Of a stretch of DNA of 64,000 nt, positions 8,673-16,571 are shown one piece after another. Numbering within the stretch: position 1 is the stretch's first letter; the number at the start of each line of letters is the position of its first letter. The notes under the pieces were generated by a model. That model worked only from the letters and a program-made list of their open reading frames with translations, was not told the origin of the DNA and searched no databases. The DNA lies in the NCBI GenBank assembly GCA_910583885.1, contig CAJUAC010000006.1:18903-82902 (forward strand), written 5' to 3'. The position numbers and the translations under genes were made by a program. This DNA is from an uncultured Oscillospiraceae bacterium. Its GTDB lineage: Bacteria; Bacillota; Clostridia; Oscillospirales; Oscillospiraceae.

Positions 8673-9317
8673 ATGTTAAAAATCGCGCCCTCCATCCTTT
8701 CCGCTGATTTTGCAAATTTAGAGCGGGATATCCGCCGGGTTGACACGGCCGACTACCTCCACGTAGATGTAATGGACGGCCTGTTCGTGCCCAACATCAC
8801 CATTGGCATCCCGGTGGTGGAGGCCATCCGCCCTGTCACGGCCCTGCCGCTGGATGTCCATCTGATGATTGACCGGCCTGTGCGCTATGTGGAGCAGTTC
8901 TGCCGCGCGGGCGCGGACATTGTCACCGTCCATGTGGAGGCCGACAGCGAGGAGAACACGAAGAAGGCCCTCTCGCTGATCCGGGCCCAGGGGAAGCGTG
9001 CAGGTGTGGTGCTCAAGCCGGGCACCCCGGCGGAGGCAGCCCTCCCCTTCCTGGAGCAGTGCGCCATGGTGCTGGTGATGACCGTGGAGCCAGGGTTCGG
9101 CGGGCAGGCGTTCATGGAGGATATGATGCCGAAGCTGCGGACCCTGCGGGGCTGGATTGACCAGCGAGGCCTGGACTGTGAGCTGGAGGTGGACGGCGGG
9201 ATCGGCCCGGAAACCTGCAAAACAGCCGCCGCCAACGGGGCCACTGTCCTGGTGGCGGGCAGCGCGGTCTACCACGCCCAGGATATCCCGGCGCGCATCC
9301 GGGAGCTGAGGGGGTGA
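8673..9317 (+). CDS. rpe: Ribulose-phosphate 3-epimerase
   Basis: Interconverts ribulose 5-phosphate and xylulose 5-phosphate in the pentose phosphate pathway. The 214-residue TIM barrel shows the family motifs: IAPSILSADFANL at the start, HVDVMDGLFVPNITIG with metal ligands near residue 30, DVHLMIDRP, VEPGFGGQ and EVDGGIGPET near the C-terminus. GGGAG precedes the ATG. recR begins 4 bp after the stop, so the two are probably co-transcribed. Confidence 0.96.
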   Translation: MLKIAPSILSADFANLERDIRRVDTADYLHVDVMDGLFVPNITIGIPVVEAIRPVTALPLDVHLMIDRPVRYVEQFCRAGADIVTVHVEADSEENTKKALSLIRAQGKRAGVVLKPGTPAEAALPFLEQCAMVLVMTVEPGFGGQAFMEDMMPKLRTLRGWIDQRGLDCELEVDGGIGPETCKTAAANGATVLVAGSAVYHAQDIPARIRELRG

Positions 9318-9321
9318 GCCG

Positions 9322-9921
9322 GTGGAGTATTTTCCCGCGCCCTTAGAGAAGCTGGTGGAGCAGTTTGCCAGCCTCCCGGGCATCGGCGGCAAGTCCGCCC
9401 AGCGCCTGGCCTTCCATGTACTGGGCCTCACCCAGGAGGAGGCCCAGGAGTTTGCCAACGCGATTTTGGAGGCAAAGCGCAATGTGACCTGCTGCCCGGT
9501 GTGCCAGAACCTGACAGCTGGCGGCCTGTGCCCCATCTGCGCCTCCCCCAGGCGGGATGTCTCCACCATCTGCGTGGTGGCAGATCCCCGGGATGTGGCC
9601 GCCATCGAGCGGGCCAGGGAGTACGGTGGACGCTACCATGTCCTCCACGGTGTGATCTCCCCCATGAACCATGTGGGCCCTGACGACCTGGAGATCAGAT
9701 CCCTGGTGGAGCGGGTGGCCCAGGGGGATGTGCAGGAGGTCATTATGGCCACCAACCCGGACACGGAGGGGGAGGCCACTGCCATGTACCTGGCACGCCT
9801 GCTCAAGCCCTTCGGCGTGCGGGTGACACGCCTGGCGTATGGGATCCCCGTGGGCGGGCACCTGGAGTTCGCCGACGATGCCACCCTCATGCGGGCCCTG
9901 GAGGGCCGCAGGGAGCTGTAG
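9322..9921 (+). CDS. recR: Recombination mediator RecR
   Basis: RecR works with RecF and RecO to load RecA on gapped DNA. The 199-residue protein has an N-terminal helix-hairpin-helix (SLPGIGGKSAQRLAFH), a four-Cys zinc finger (CCPVCQNLTAGGLCPIC, residues 54-74), a Toprim domain (ICVVADPRDVAAIE) and the C-terminal MATNPDTEGEATAMYLARLL and RLAYGIPVGGHLEFAD. It starts at GTG 9322 after GAGGGGG. dnaX and the YbaB gene, common neighbours, are absent here. Confidence 0.97.
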   Translation: MEYFPAPLEKLVEQFASLPGIGGKSAQRLAFHVLGLTQEEAQEFANAILEAKRNVTCCPVCQNLTAGGLCPICASPRRDVSTICVVADPRDVAAIERAREYGGRYHVLHGVISPMNHVGPDDLEIRSLVERVAQGDVQEVIMATNPDTEGEATAMYLARLLKPFGVRVTRLAYGIPVGGHLEFADDATLMRALEGRREL

Positions 9922-10020
9922 CCGCTTTGGCGTGCTGCTGGAAGGCCGCGGGACGGTTAGGGCAACGGACCGGAGAGGCCAATAGACGCAGCAACAATAT
10001 GACGATAAGGAGAAACGGAT

Positions 10021-10320
10021 ATGGCGAAAACAGCATGGATTTTTTCCTATAAGCTCAGGAAGAATGTGACTGCGGAGCAGTTTATGGAACGGACCCAAAG
10101 GCTGCACGATGAAGTCATTTCAAAGGCGAAGGGGTTTATTTCCTGGGAGCATTATGTGCAGGGCGATGTGTGGACGGACTTTGTCCTGTGGGAAACCGAA
10201 GAGGATGCCAATCAGGCCACGACGGTGGGGCAGGGGAAAGAAGTAACAGAGGCGTTCTATGCCTGTATCCAGATGAGTACCTGCAGGGCGCTGATCTCAC
10301 AGTTTGTAAAAAAATATTAA
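10021..10320 (+). CDS. Small protein, possible antibiotic-biosynthesis-monooxygenase-like ferredoxin fold
   Basis: A 99-residue protein, cytoplasmic by composition. The layout IFSYKLRKNVTAEQFMERTQRLHDEVISKAKGFISWEHYVQ then DFVLWETEEDANQA resembles dimeric alpha-beta barrels of the ABM superfamily, in which a strand-helix-strand repeat ends in W.t.edA. Function unknown. AAGGAG lies 8 bp before the ATG. It stands alone between recR and a repeat-containing gap. Confidence 0.55.
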   Translation: MAKTAWIFSYKLRKNVTAEQFMERTQRLHDEVISKAKGFISWEHYVQGDVWTDFVLWETEEDANQATTVGQGKEVTEAFYACIQMSTCRALISQFVKKY

Positions 10321-10424
10321 GCTGCACAGCCTCCCGTTTGCCCGTCCAGTGATTGGGAATGCCTTATTTTCTCCCAAACGCTTAATTTTCCGGCAGAGAG
10401 GCCGATGAACAGAATAGAGTTGAA

Positions 10425-10464
10425 AGGGCCTCCCAATGGGAGGCCCTCAGCAGGTATACCTGCT
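10425..10464. other. Two adjacent perfect palindromes
   Basis: AGGGCCTCCC / GGGAGGCCCT (10425-10447) forms a 10-bp stem with a 3-nt loop. It is followed at once by the 16-bp palindrome AGCAGGTATACCTGCT (10449-10464). The first could be a terminator hairpin without a T run. Confidence 0.5.
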
Positions 10465-10489
10465 GGTTCCCGGGCTCACTTGAATCGGG

Positions 10490-10525
10490 TTCTTTTTGAT
10501 TCTTTTTCTTGCAAGAAAAAGAATG
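10490..10525 (+). repeat. Dispersed hairpin repeat, copy 4
   Basis: A TTCTTTTTG box is followed by a 26-bp perfect palindrome at 10499-10524 (ATTCTTTTTCTTG and its complement). This is the most regular copy of the family. Confidence 0.8.
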
Positions 10526-10571
10526 ACTACCAAAAGGATTAGGTCAGTTTTTGACAGAAAGGCGGTATCCC

Positions 10572-11801
10572 ATGGAGGGGAAGACGATAATTGTTGACAA
10601 GGATCTGCGGCCCTCTTACTACGACGCATTCCAGTGCCTGGCGGGAGGCTGTACCCACTCCTGCTGTGAGGGTGGGTGGCATATTAGCTTCCATAAGAAG
10701 GACTATCTGGCCCTGAAGAGGCTGGAGGGGTCAAAGGAGCTGAATGAACGGATGCAGGGCAGCCTGTGCCGCATCCGGAAGGGTGGGCTTTCCGATTCAT
10801 ACTATGGGGAGTTTGTCTTAAAGGACGGCGCCTGCCCCCTCCTGCGGGAGGACGGCCTGTGCTTTCTCCAGGTGGAGAAGGGGGAGAAGGTGCTGCCAGA
10901 GGTGTGCAGGGTGTTCCCGCGCGCGGAGGTGTACATGCCGACAGGGTATTGGGAGCGTGCGCTGTCGCCGGGCTGCGAGGCGGTGCTGGCGCTGCTGTGG
11001 GAGCTGCCGGATGGGGTGGATTTCCTCTCCGACCCGCTGCCTAGGGAGAAGTGGCGGAAGTACAAGCTCCCCGAGGACGCGCCGCTGCAATTTTACTACG
11101 CGGAAATCCGCTCTGTGTGCATTGATTTCCTCCAGGACCGGCGCTTCCCCCTGCCGGAGCGTATTTTGCGTATGGGGCTTGCCCTCCAGGAGCTGGCCGG
11201 CGGGGAGCAGGATGTCCCTGGCTGGTTTGCCCGGCAGGCCACCCGTTTCGAGGAGACGGCGGAGACGGGCCTGCTGGAGATGGCGGACCAGGAGCGGATG
11301 CTGACGATGTTTCTGTCCAATAATATCCATTTATTGCTCTGCCTAAAAATCTTTGACCCGGAATTCCAGGATGTCGGCCAGGCTGTGCTCCAGGGGATTG
11401 GCGTGGAGATTGACCGGAAGGAGCAGACCAGCACGCTCTCCATAGAAGCATACCGCGAGGCCAGGAGCCAGTATGAGGAGCAATTCAAGAACCGGGCGTA
11501 TTTCATGGAAAACCTGATGGTCTCCCTGTTCTTCTATATGCGGATGCCCACCCTGGCGTCTGGGGAGGACCTGTGGAAGAGCTATGTCAATTTCTGCAAT
11601 GTATACTCCTTTTTCCGGTTTATGGCGGTGATGAGCTGCCGGAAGGGGGCTGCGGGCGATCAGAAGGAGATGTTCCGTCTGATGGTCTACGTCAGCCGCG
11701 CACTGCTCCACAACAGCAAGCAGCAGGCATCCCTCCGGGACGAGTTCTTCAAGAATGACAGCGCCACGCTGGCGCACATGGCCGTGCTGTTGGGCGGCTG
11801 A
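10572..11801 (+). CDS. FliB-like lysine N-methylase
   Basis: A 409-residue member of the FliB family, named for flagellin lysine N-methylation. The N-terminal Cys cluster YYDAFQCLAGGCTHSCCEGGW (C22, C27, C31, C32) and a second Cys-rich stretch (CPLLREDGLCFLQ...CRVFPR) match the family pattern and probably bind an iron-sulfur cluster. No flagellar gene lies in the window; the only motility-related neighbour is the chemoreceptor at 52-54 kb. Many clostridial FliB homologs occur away from flagellin, so the true substrate is open. ATG 10572 was chosen; TTG 10551 is an in-frame alternative. Confidence 0.75.
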   Translation: MEGKTIIVDKDLRPSYYDAFQCLAGGCTHSCCEGGWHISFHKKDYLALKRLEGSKELNERMQGSLCRIRKGGLSDSYYGEFVLKDGACPLLREDGLCFLQVEKGEKVLPEVCRVFPRAEVYMPTGYWERALSPGCEAVLALLWELPDGVDFLSDPLPREKWRKYKLPEDAPLQFYYAEIRSVCIDFLQDRRFPLPERILRMGLALQELAGGEQDVPGWFARQATRFEETAETGLLEMADQERMLTMFLSNNIHLLLCLKIFDPEFQDVGQAVLQGIGVEIDRKEQTSTLSIEAYREARSQYEEQFKNRAYFMENLMVSLFFYMRMPTLASGEDLWKSYVNFCNVYSFFRFMAVMSCRKGAAGDQKEMFRLMVYVSRALLHNSKQQASLRDEFFKNDSATLAHMAVLLGG

Positions 11802-11839
11802 GGCAGCCAGCCGGCAATCTGATTGGGGAGGGCTGGGGA

Positions 11840-12358
11840 ATGCGGCTCTTATTTGAGATGGATGCCGGGGACTATGACCGGAATGGAGTCGCGTTTGTGC
11901 GCCACTCTGCCCGCTGTATCCATATAAAAAATGGTTTAGCCGCTATGGTACATAGCATCAAATACGACTATTACAAGTTTCCTGGCGGCGGGATCGAGAA
12001 GAGCGAGAGCAACGAGGCCGCTATGATCCGGGAGGCGCGGGAGGAAGCAGGACTGGTTGTCATCCCAGGATCGGTGAAAGAGTATGGCTGCGTCCACCGG
12101 GTTGAAAAAAGCAGCCATGATGGCGCGGACTATTTCATCCAGGACAATTATTACTACCTCTGTGATGTGGAAGGAAGGGTACAAGCACAGGACTTGGACG
12201 GCTACGAAGCAGAGGAACAATTCACCTTGGAGTATGTGGAGCCCGGCAAGGCGATCTTTGTCAACAGGAATGCAAATCACGGCCCAAAAGATCAGATCAT
12301 GCTGGAGCGTGAAGCGCGGGTGTTGGAGCTTCTGAAGGAAGAGGGATACTTTCGCTGA
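11840..12358 (+). CDS. NUDIX hydrolase
   Basis: Cleaves a nucleoside diphosphate linked to another group; substrate unknown. The Nudix box is complete: GGGIEKSESNEAAMIREAREEAGL near residues 51-74, fitting G(x5)E(x7)REUxEExGU. The 172-residue length is typical of stand-alone enzymes. GGGAGGG precedes the ATG. The stop is followed by a strong terminator, so this is a single-gene unit or the end of the FliB unit. Confidence 0.9.
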   Translation: MRLLFEMDAGDYDRNGVAFVRHSARCIHIKNGLAAMVHSIKYDYYKFPGGGIEKSESNEAAMIREAREEAGLVVIPGSVKEYGCVHRVEKSSHDGADYFIQDNYYYLCDVEGRVQAQDLDGYEAEEQFTLEYVEPGKAIFVNRNANHGPKDQIMLEREARVLELLKEEGYFR

Positions 12359-12374
12359 CAGCCCGATTGAAGGA

Positions 12375-12409
12375 GGGGGGAGTTTCGTTTCGACGAAGCT
12401 CCCCCCTTT
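12375..12409 (+). terminator. Intrinsic terminator after the NUDIX gene
   Basis: A 13-bp stem, GGGGGGAG plus TTTCG pairing with CGAAG plus CTCCCCCC (one G-U pair), is followed by TTT. Confidence 0.75.
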
Positions 12410-12502
12410 GGTAAAGCTTCTCTCAGCTCTAAGGCAAATATTGCGATGGATTGGATGTATTGCACAATAATTCTGCGGATATCTTTTTTTGGCTTATTAA
12501 AC

Positions 12503-12531
12503 TTGACGGGATTTGGAGGAGCTGATATACT
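12503..12531 (+). promoter_or_regulatory. Sigma-A promoter of the lipoprotein gene
   Basis: TTGACG (12503-12508) and TATACT (12526-12531) have a 17-bp spacer, 50 bp before the start codon. Confidence 0.8.
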
Positions 12532-12580
12532 ATAAGCAAGAGCAAAGTACGTTGCTGAAATGATGTGGGAGGTGTTTGCA

Positions 12581-13465
12581 ATGCGTCTACGTCACATGCT
12601 GCTGGGAGCCGTTGCTGCCCTGCTGTTAACCTCATGTACCAAGGCTGCCGTCCCCTCCGCAAAGGGTGACGTGCTGTCTTCTATAGAGGAAGTCCCCTCC
12701 TTTGAAGCGTATACCCAGCTCCCCCCAGGGGAAAAATTGCGCATGAGGCTGGGGCTTGAGGGGATCCCGGTTGACTCCTGCGATGCCTACTTTACGGAGA
12801 TGATCCAGGAATTCCTACAGGATGAGGAGCTGACCAGTTTTCGCGGCATCTCCATAGAACAGGATCATCTGACGCTGATTCCGGGAAAAAACAATAAGTC
12901 CCTAATCAATTTAGTCTTTCACATCGACTTGGAAATGGACACCACCAAGGTCATCGATAATTGCGAGATTGCAGATGATGTCTCTGACCGGCTCATAGAG
13001 CATTTGAACAGGGACACCTTTTACTGGCTCAAGGCGGAGCATTGCACGATTTCAACTTATGATCTGAATGGTTATAAGATCAGGACATCCCAGCGCGGCA
13101 CATCTACGGTGAATGAAATTCTTTTTGTCGAACAGCCCGAGGCAGAATATGCCGCCCAGAGCGCCGCCTACAGCTTTACCGAAAAGAACCCGGAATTTTC
13201 CCTGAACCAGTTCGGGGCGGTGCCGGAAACCAACGAGCTATTTGCGCGGTTTTATGTGAAGGATGACTATTTCGGGTGGGGGGAGAAGGAAAACAAGCAG
13301 GCGATGGATGGGCTCGAAGCGGTAAGCAGCGACATTGCAGAGTATTTATTGGAGGATCGTGCTGTCAAGGGCTACATGGAAGAAAGCGGCCTGGACATAT
13401 TGACACTTTCGTTCCAGAGTGGATTTTTTGATGAGGGTGACTGGATCGTCCAATTTGAACAATAG
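12581..13465 (+). CDS. Uncharacterised secreted lipoprotein
   Basis: A 294-residue exported protein. The signal peptide MRLRHMLLGAVAALLLTSC ends in a lipobox (LLTSC, Cys 19). The rest is polar with no recognised domain. Start ATG 12581 is set by GGGAGGTG at 12567-12574; an upstream in-frame ATG at 12560 would include that site. It has its own promoter and is followed by the threonine T-box promoter, so it is monocistronic. Function unknown. Confidence 0.75.
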   Translation: MRLRHMLLGAVAALLLTSCTKAAVPSAKGDVLSSIEEVPSFEAYTQLPPGEKLRMRLGLEGIPVDSCDAYFTEMIQEFLQDEELTSFRGISIEQDHLTLIPGKNNKSLINLVFHIDLEMDTTKVIDNCEIADDVSDRLIEHLNRDTFYWLKAEHCTISTYDLNGYKIRTSQRGTSTVNEILFVEQPEAEYAAQSAAYSFTEKNPEFSLNQFGAVPETNELFARFYVKDDYFGWGEKENKQAMDGLEAVSSDIAEYLLEDRAVKGYMEESGLDILTLSFQSGFFDEGDWIVQFEQ

Positions 13466-13504
13466 GCAGCCAGGCCGCGGCCCGCAGCCGGAAAAAGAAA
13501 ACGG

Positions 13505-13533
13505 TTGACAACGCCGGTAGGCGGTGCTATAGT
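13505..13533 (+). promoter_or_regulatory. Sigma-A promoter of the thrS leader
   Basis: TTGACA (13505-13510), 17 bp, TATAGT (13528-13533). Close to consensus. Confidence 0.85.
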
Positions 13534-13539
13534 AAAAAA

Positions 13540-13777
13540 TATTCAAACAGCGATGATGGAGAAGAATCCGCCAGGCGGCGCACAGAGAGGGGCACATTTG
13601 GTGTGAGTGCCCTGCGGTACGCGGCGGATGGTACCACTCCTGAGCGGCCCGGGACGACCGGGACGGGGCCCTCCCGTTACAGGGGGACACAAAGCGACGG
13701 CGCGCCGCGCCGTAAGCAGGGTGGAACCGTGGAGTTTACCTTCACCCCTGACAACACATCAGGGGTGAAGTTTTTTT
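13540..13777 (+). ncRNA. T-box riboswitch, threonine specifier
   Basis: This leader senses uncharged tRNA-Thr and controls thrS. The T-box core AGGGTGGAACCG is at 13718-13729. Stem I has AGAGAGG with GGTGTGAG on the distal side. Stem TCCGCC / GGCGGA opens onto a specifier loop with ACC at 13633-13635 followed by A, which is a Thr codon and agrees with the downstream gene. The terminator stem follows directly. Confidence 0.93.
13741..13777 (+). terminator. T-box-controlled intrinsic terminator
   Basis: TTCACCCCTGA (13741-13751) pairs with TCAGGGGTGAA (13759-13769), followed by G and seven T. The competing antiterminator uses the T-box core. Confidence 0.92.
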
Positions 13778-13807
13778 GCCCCTATACGAGAAAAGGAGCG
13801 ACCAACC

Positions 13808-15565
13808 ATGAGCGAAGAAAACCTGTACACCTTTGAAAATGAGAGCTACCGCAAAACCTATTGGCACACCTGCTCCCACGTCCTGGCCCAGGCCATGAAG
13901 CGCCTGCACCCCGAGGTAAAGCTGGCCATCGGCCCGTCCATTGACAACGGCTTCTACTACGACTTTGACACCCCCCAGCCCTTTTCCGAGGACCAGCTGG
14001 AGGAGCTGGAAGCGGAGATGCGCAAGATCTGCAAGGAGAAGCTGAAGCTGGAGCGCTTCGAGCTGCCCCGGGCAGAGGCTGTGCAGTATATGGAGGAGAA
14101 GGGTGAGCCCTATAAGGTGGAGCTGATTAACGACCTGCCGGAGGACGCGGTCATCAGCTTCTATAAGCAGGGCGAGTTTGTGGATCTGTGCGCCGGCCCC
14201 CACGTGGATTCCACCGGCCGTATCAAGGGCAATGCCATCAAGCTGACTGCCTGCAACGCCGCCTACTGGCGGGGTGACTCCAGCCGCCAGACACTCCAGC
14301 GCATCTACGGTGTGGCCTTCCCCAAGAAGGATGAGCTGGACGAGTACCTGGCCCGGATTGAAGAGGCCAAGAAGCGGGACCACCGCAAGCTGGGCCGTGA
14401 GCTGGGCCTGTTTATGATGGCCGAGGAGGGCCCAGGCTTCCCCTTTTTCCTGCCCAAGGGCATGGTGCTGAAAAATACCCTGCTGGAGTACTGGCGGGCC
14501 TGCCACAAGCGCTATGGCTATGTGGAGATCGCCACCCCCATCATCCTCAATGAGGCGCTGTGGCACCGCTCCGGCCACTGGGACCACTACAAGGACAACA
14601 TGTATACCACGGTCATCGACGGGGAGGACTACGCCGTCAAGCCCATGAACTGCCCCGGCGGGATGCTGGTATACAAGAACGAGCCCCACTCTTACCGTGA
14701 CCTGCCCATCCGGGCGGCAGAGCTGGGCCTGGTCCATCGCCACGAGATGAGCGGCGCCCTCCACGGCCTGTTCCGGGTGCGCTGCTTCACCCAGGACGAT
14801 GCCCATATCTTTATGACACCCGACCAGATGAAGGGCGAGATCAAGAATGTGGTGCAGCTCTTTGACGAGATGTACTCCACCTTTGGCCTGACCTATCAGA
14901 TCGAGCTGTCCACCATGCCCGAGGACCACATGGGCGATGAGGCGGTATGGAAGTTTGCCGAGGATACCCTCCAGGCCGCGATTACCGAGATGGGCAAGGA
15001 CTTCATCATCAACGCCGGCGACGGTGCGTTTTACGGCCCCAAGCTGGATTTCCACCTGTCCGACTCCCTGGGCCGGACCTGGCAGTGCGGCACCATCCAG
15101 CTGGATATGCAGATGCCTGAGCGCTTTGAGCTGGAGTATGTAGGGGAGGACGGCGAGAAGCACCGTCCCATCATGATCCACCGGGCCCTGCTGGGCTCCA
15201 TTGAGCGGTTCATCGGCGTGATTACCGAGCACTTTGCCGGGGCGTTCCCCGCCTGGCTGCATCCCGTGCAGGTGAAGATACTGCCCGTCACCGACCGGGC
15301 GGCGGAGTACGCCGCCCAGGCCGCCCAGTCCCTGGACAGCTATGGCTTCCGGGTAGAGGTGGATGGCCGCAACGAGAAGATCGGCAAGAAGATCCGGGAG
15401 GCCCAGCTGGAGAAGATCCCCTATATGCTGGTGGTAGGCGACCGGGACATGGAGGCAGGTACCGTCTCTGTCCGGCACCGGAGCGGGGGCGACCTGGGGG
15501 CAATGAAACTGGATGAATTCTCCGCGCTGCTGCGCCAGGAAGTGGACAGCAAGGAGCGGAAGTAA
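13808..15565 (+). CDS. thrS: Threonine--tRNA ligase lacking the TGS domain
   Basis: Charges tRNA-Thr. The 585-residue protein starts directly before the editing domain (HTCSH, residues 20-24), so it lacks the roughly 60-residue N-terminal TGS domain of the 640-residue type. Editing residues continue in FVDLCAGPHVDSTG. Catalytic core motifs are present: MNCPGGMLVYK (zinc Cys), RHEMSGALHGLFRVRCFTQDDAHIF (motif 2) and ALLGSIERFIG (motif 3). The anticodon-binding domain is at the C-terminus (KILPVTDRAAEYA, VGDRDMEAGTVSVR). AAAGGAG lies before the ATG. The lack of TGS is real: in-frame sequence upstream is the T-box leader. Confidence 0.96.
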   Translation: MSEENLYTFENESYRKTYWHTCSHVLAQAMKRLHPEVKLAIGPSIDNGFYYDFDTPQPFSEDQLEELEAEMRKICKEKLKLERFELPRAEAVQYMEEKGEPYKVELINDLPEDAVISFYKQGEFVDLCAGPHVDSTGRIKGNAIKLTACNAAYWRGDSSRQTLQRIYGVAFPKKDELDEYLARIEEAKKRDHRKLGRELGLFMMAEEGPGFPFFLPKGMVLKNTLLEYWRACHKRYGYVEIATPIILNEALWHRSGHWDHYKDNMYTTVIDGEDYAVKPMNCPGGMLVYKNEPHSYRDLPIRAAELGLVHRHEMSGALHGLFRVRCFTQDDAHIFMTPDQMKGEIKNVVQLFDEMYSTFGLTYQIELSTMPEDHMGDEAVWKFAEDTLQAAITEMGKDFIINAGDGAFYGPKLDFHLSDSLGRTWQCGTIQLDMQMPERFELEYVGEDGEKHRPIMIHRALLGSIERFIGVITEHFAGAFPAWLHPVQVKILPVTDRAAEYAAQAAQSLDSYGFRVEVDGRNEKIGKKIREAQLEKIPYMLVVGDRDMEAGTVSVRHRSGGDLGAMKLDEFSALLRQEVDSKERK

Positions 15566-15601
15566 GAGGATATAGAGGAACCGCCGCCAGGAGACGGTTC
15601 A

Positions 15602-15635
15602 GCCCCCCGCGCCAAGAGGCGCGGGGGGCTTTTTT
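15602..15635 (+). terminator. Intrinsic terminator of thrS
   Basis: A 12-bp perfect GC stem (GCCCCCCGCGCC / GGCGCGGGGGGC, loop AAGA) is followed by six T. Confidence 0.95.
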
Positions 15636-15783
15636 GGTCAAACAGGGCGCTGGGCGGGCCAGCCGCCCGTCCCTGGACCAGTCTGCTGTGCCAGCTTGGC
15701 CGAGAAGTCAGGCATAAAGGCCGGGAAGTTTTCGTTCCCATCCACTGGAAAATCCCTTATCCTTAAGATAGGGAGGAGATCTT

Positions 15784-16137
15784 GTGGTAAATTGGGAAAA
15801 TTTGCCGGCAAATCTAAAAACCATCAGAGAGTTCAGAGGGCTGTCGCAGGCGGATTTTGCGAAGGAAATCGGCATCGCCAAATCCACTTTGCAGAGGGTA
15901 GAAAACGGGGAGATGGTCTCTATACCGACATTGCAGCAGATTGCGGCTAAGCTGAATGTACCGCTTGCTACCCTGTTCATGGCCCCTGAGGACCTGGAAA
16001 CGGATCTGCTGGCAATCCGTTTCCTTCGTGAGGAGCTGTCACTGATCCAGATGCCCCACGAGAGAAGAGCGGGATTTCTGCGATCTGTGAAGAAGGTTAT
16101 TGCTATGTTGGAACAGTGCTGGAGGGAAGAGGAATGA
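15784..16137 (+). CDS. XRE-family helix-turn-helix regulator
   Basis: A 117-residue DNA-binding protein. The HTH_3 domain covers residues 8-62 (LKTIREFRGLSQADFAKEIGIAKSTL, then RVENG.., PTLQQIAAKLNVPLATLF). A C-terminal helical region may mediate dimerisation. GTG 15784 follows GGAGGAG at good spacing. The stop overlaps the start of a Spo0A-type effector domain gene (ATGA), so both are translated together and probably act on the same promoter. Target unknown. Confidence 0.85.
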   Translation: MVNWENLPANLKTIREFRGLSQADFAKEIGIAKSTLQRVENGEMVSIPTLQQIAAKLNVPLATLFMAPEDLETDLLAIRFLREELSLIQMPHERRAGFLRSVKKVIAMLEQCWREEE

Positions 16138-16463
16138 ACGAATTAGGGAATATGCTGCGGATGCTGGGAGTGACAGCGAATTACAAGTGCTATAGCCAGA
16201 CGATCTTCGCAACGTCGCTGGCGGCACAGCAGCCGGACAGCCTGCTGCTGGTGACAAAACGGCTGTACCCTGTAGTAGCCCGGGAACATCAGACCACATG
16301 GCAGGCTGTGGAGCGGAACATCCGCCTGGCGGCGGACAAGGCGTGGCACTGCAACCCGGGCCTGCTCTCTTCGCTGGCTGGCTATCCGCTGGCAGAGAAG
16401 CCCACTGCTGCCCAGTTTATCGCCATTTTGGCTGCGGGGGATACGCAGCCAGTCCGCTGCTGA
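16134..16463 (+). CDS. Free-standing Spo0A C-terminal (effector) DNA-binding domain protein
   Basis: A 109-residue protein matching the Spo0A effector domain without a receiver. VTKRLYPVVAREHQTTWQAVERNIRLAADKAW carries the recognition-helix region, in which Spo0A has the pattern TxSRVERAIRHAIEVAW. KPTAAQFIAILA at the C-terminus matches the Spo0A end KPTNSEFIAMVAD. Without a receiver domain it cannot be controlled by phosphorelay in the usual way. ATG 16134 overlaps the XRE gene by 4 bp. It might modulate Spo0A-box promoters or be a domesticated regulator; that is inference. Confidence 0.8.
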   Translation: MNELGNMLRMLGVTANYKCYSQTIFATSLAAQQPDSLLLVTKRLYPVVAREHQTTWQAVERNIRLAADKAWHCNPGLLSSLAGYPLAEKPTAAQFIAILAAGDTQPVRC

Positions 16464-16493
16464 CAGGGTCCGGTCCCCATAGCGTGGGAGCGG

Positions 16494-16539
16494 ACAGGGA
16501 GGCCCCGGCAGGACTGCTGTCCTGTCGGGGCCTCCCTGT
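16494..16539. terminator. Strong hairpin between convergent genes
   Basis: ACAGGGAGGCCCCG and CAGGAC pair with GTCCTG and CGGGGCCTCCCTGT around a TGCT loop. It lies between the stops of two convergent genes and is probably a bidirectional terminator, although the T runs are poor. Confidence 0.65.
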
Positions 16540-16571
16540 ATACGGCGGGGTATGTAGTTTGCTGGCGGATG

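Noticed and set aside
13742..15478. Minus-strand open frame opposite thrS
   Set aside because: Shadow of a confidently identified gene; no ribosome site or domain.
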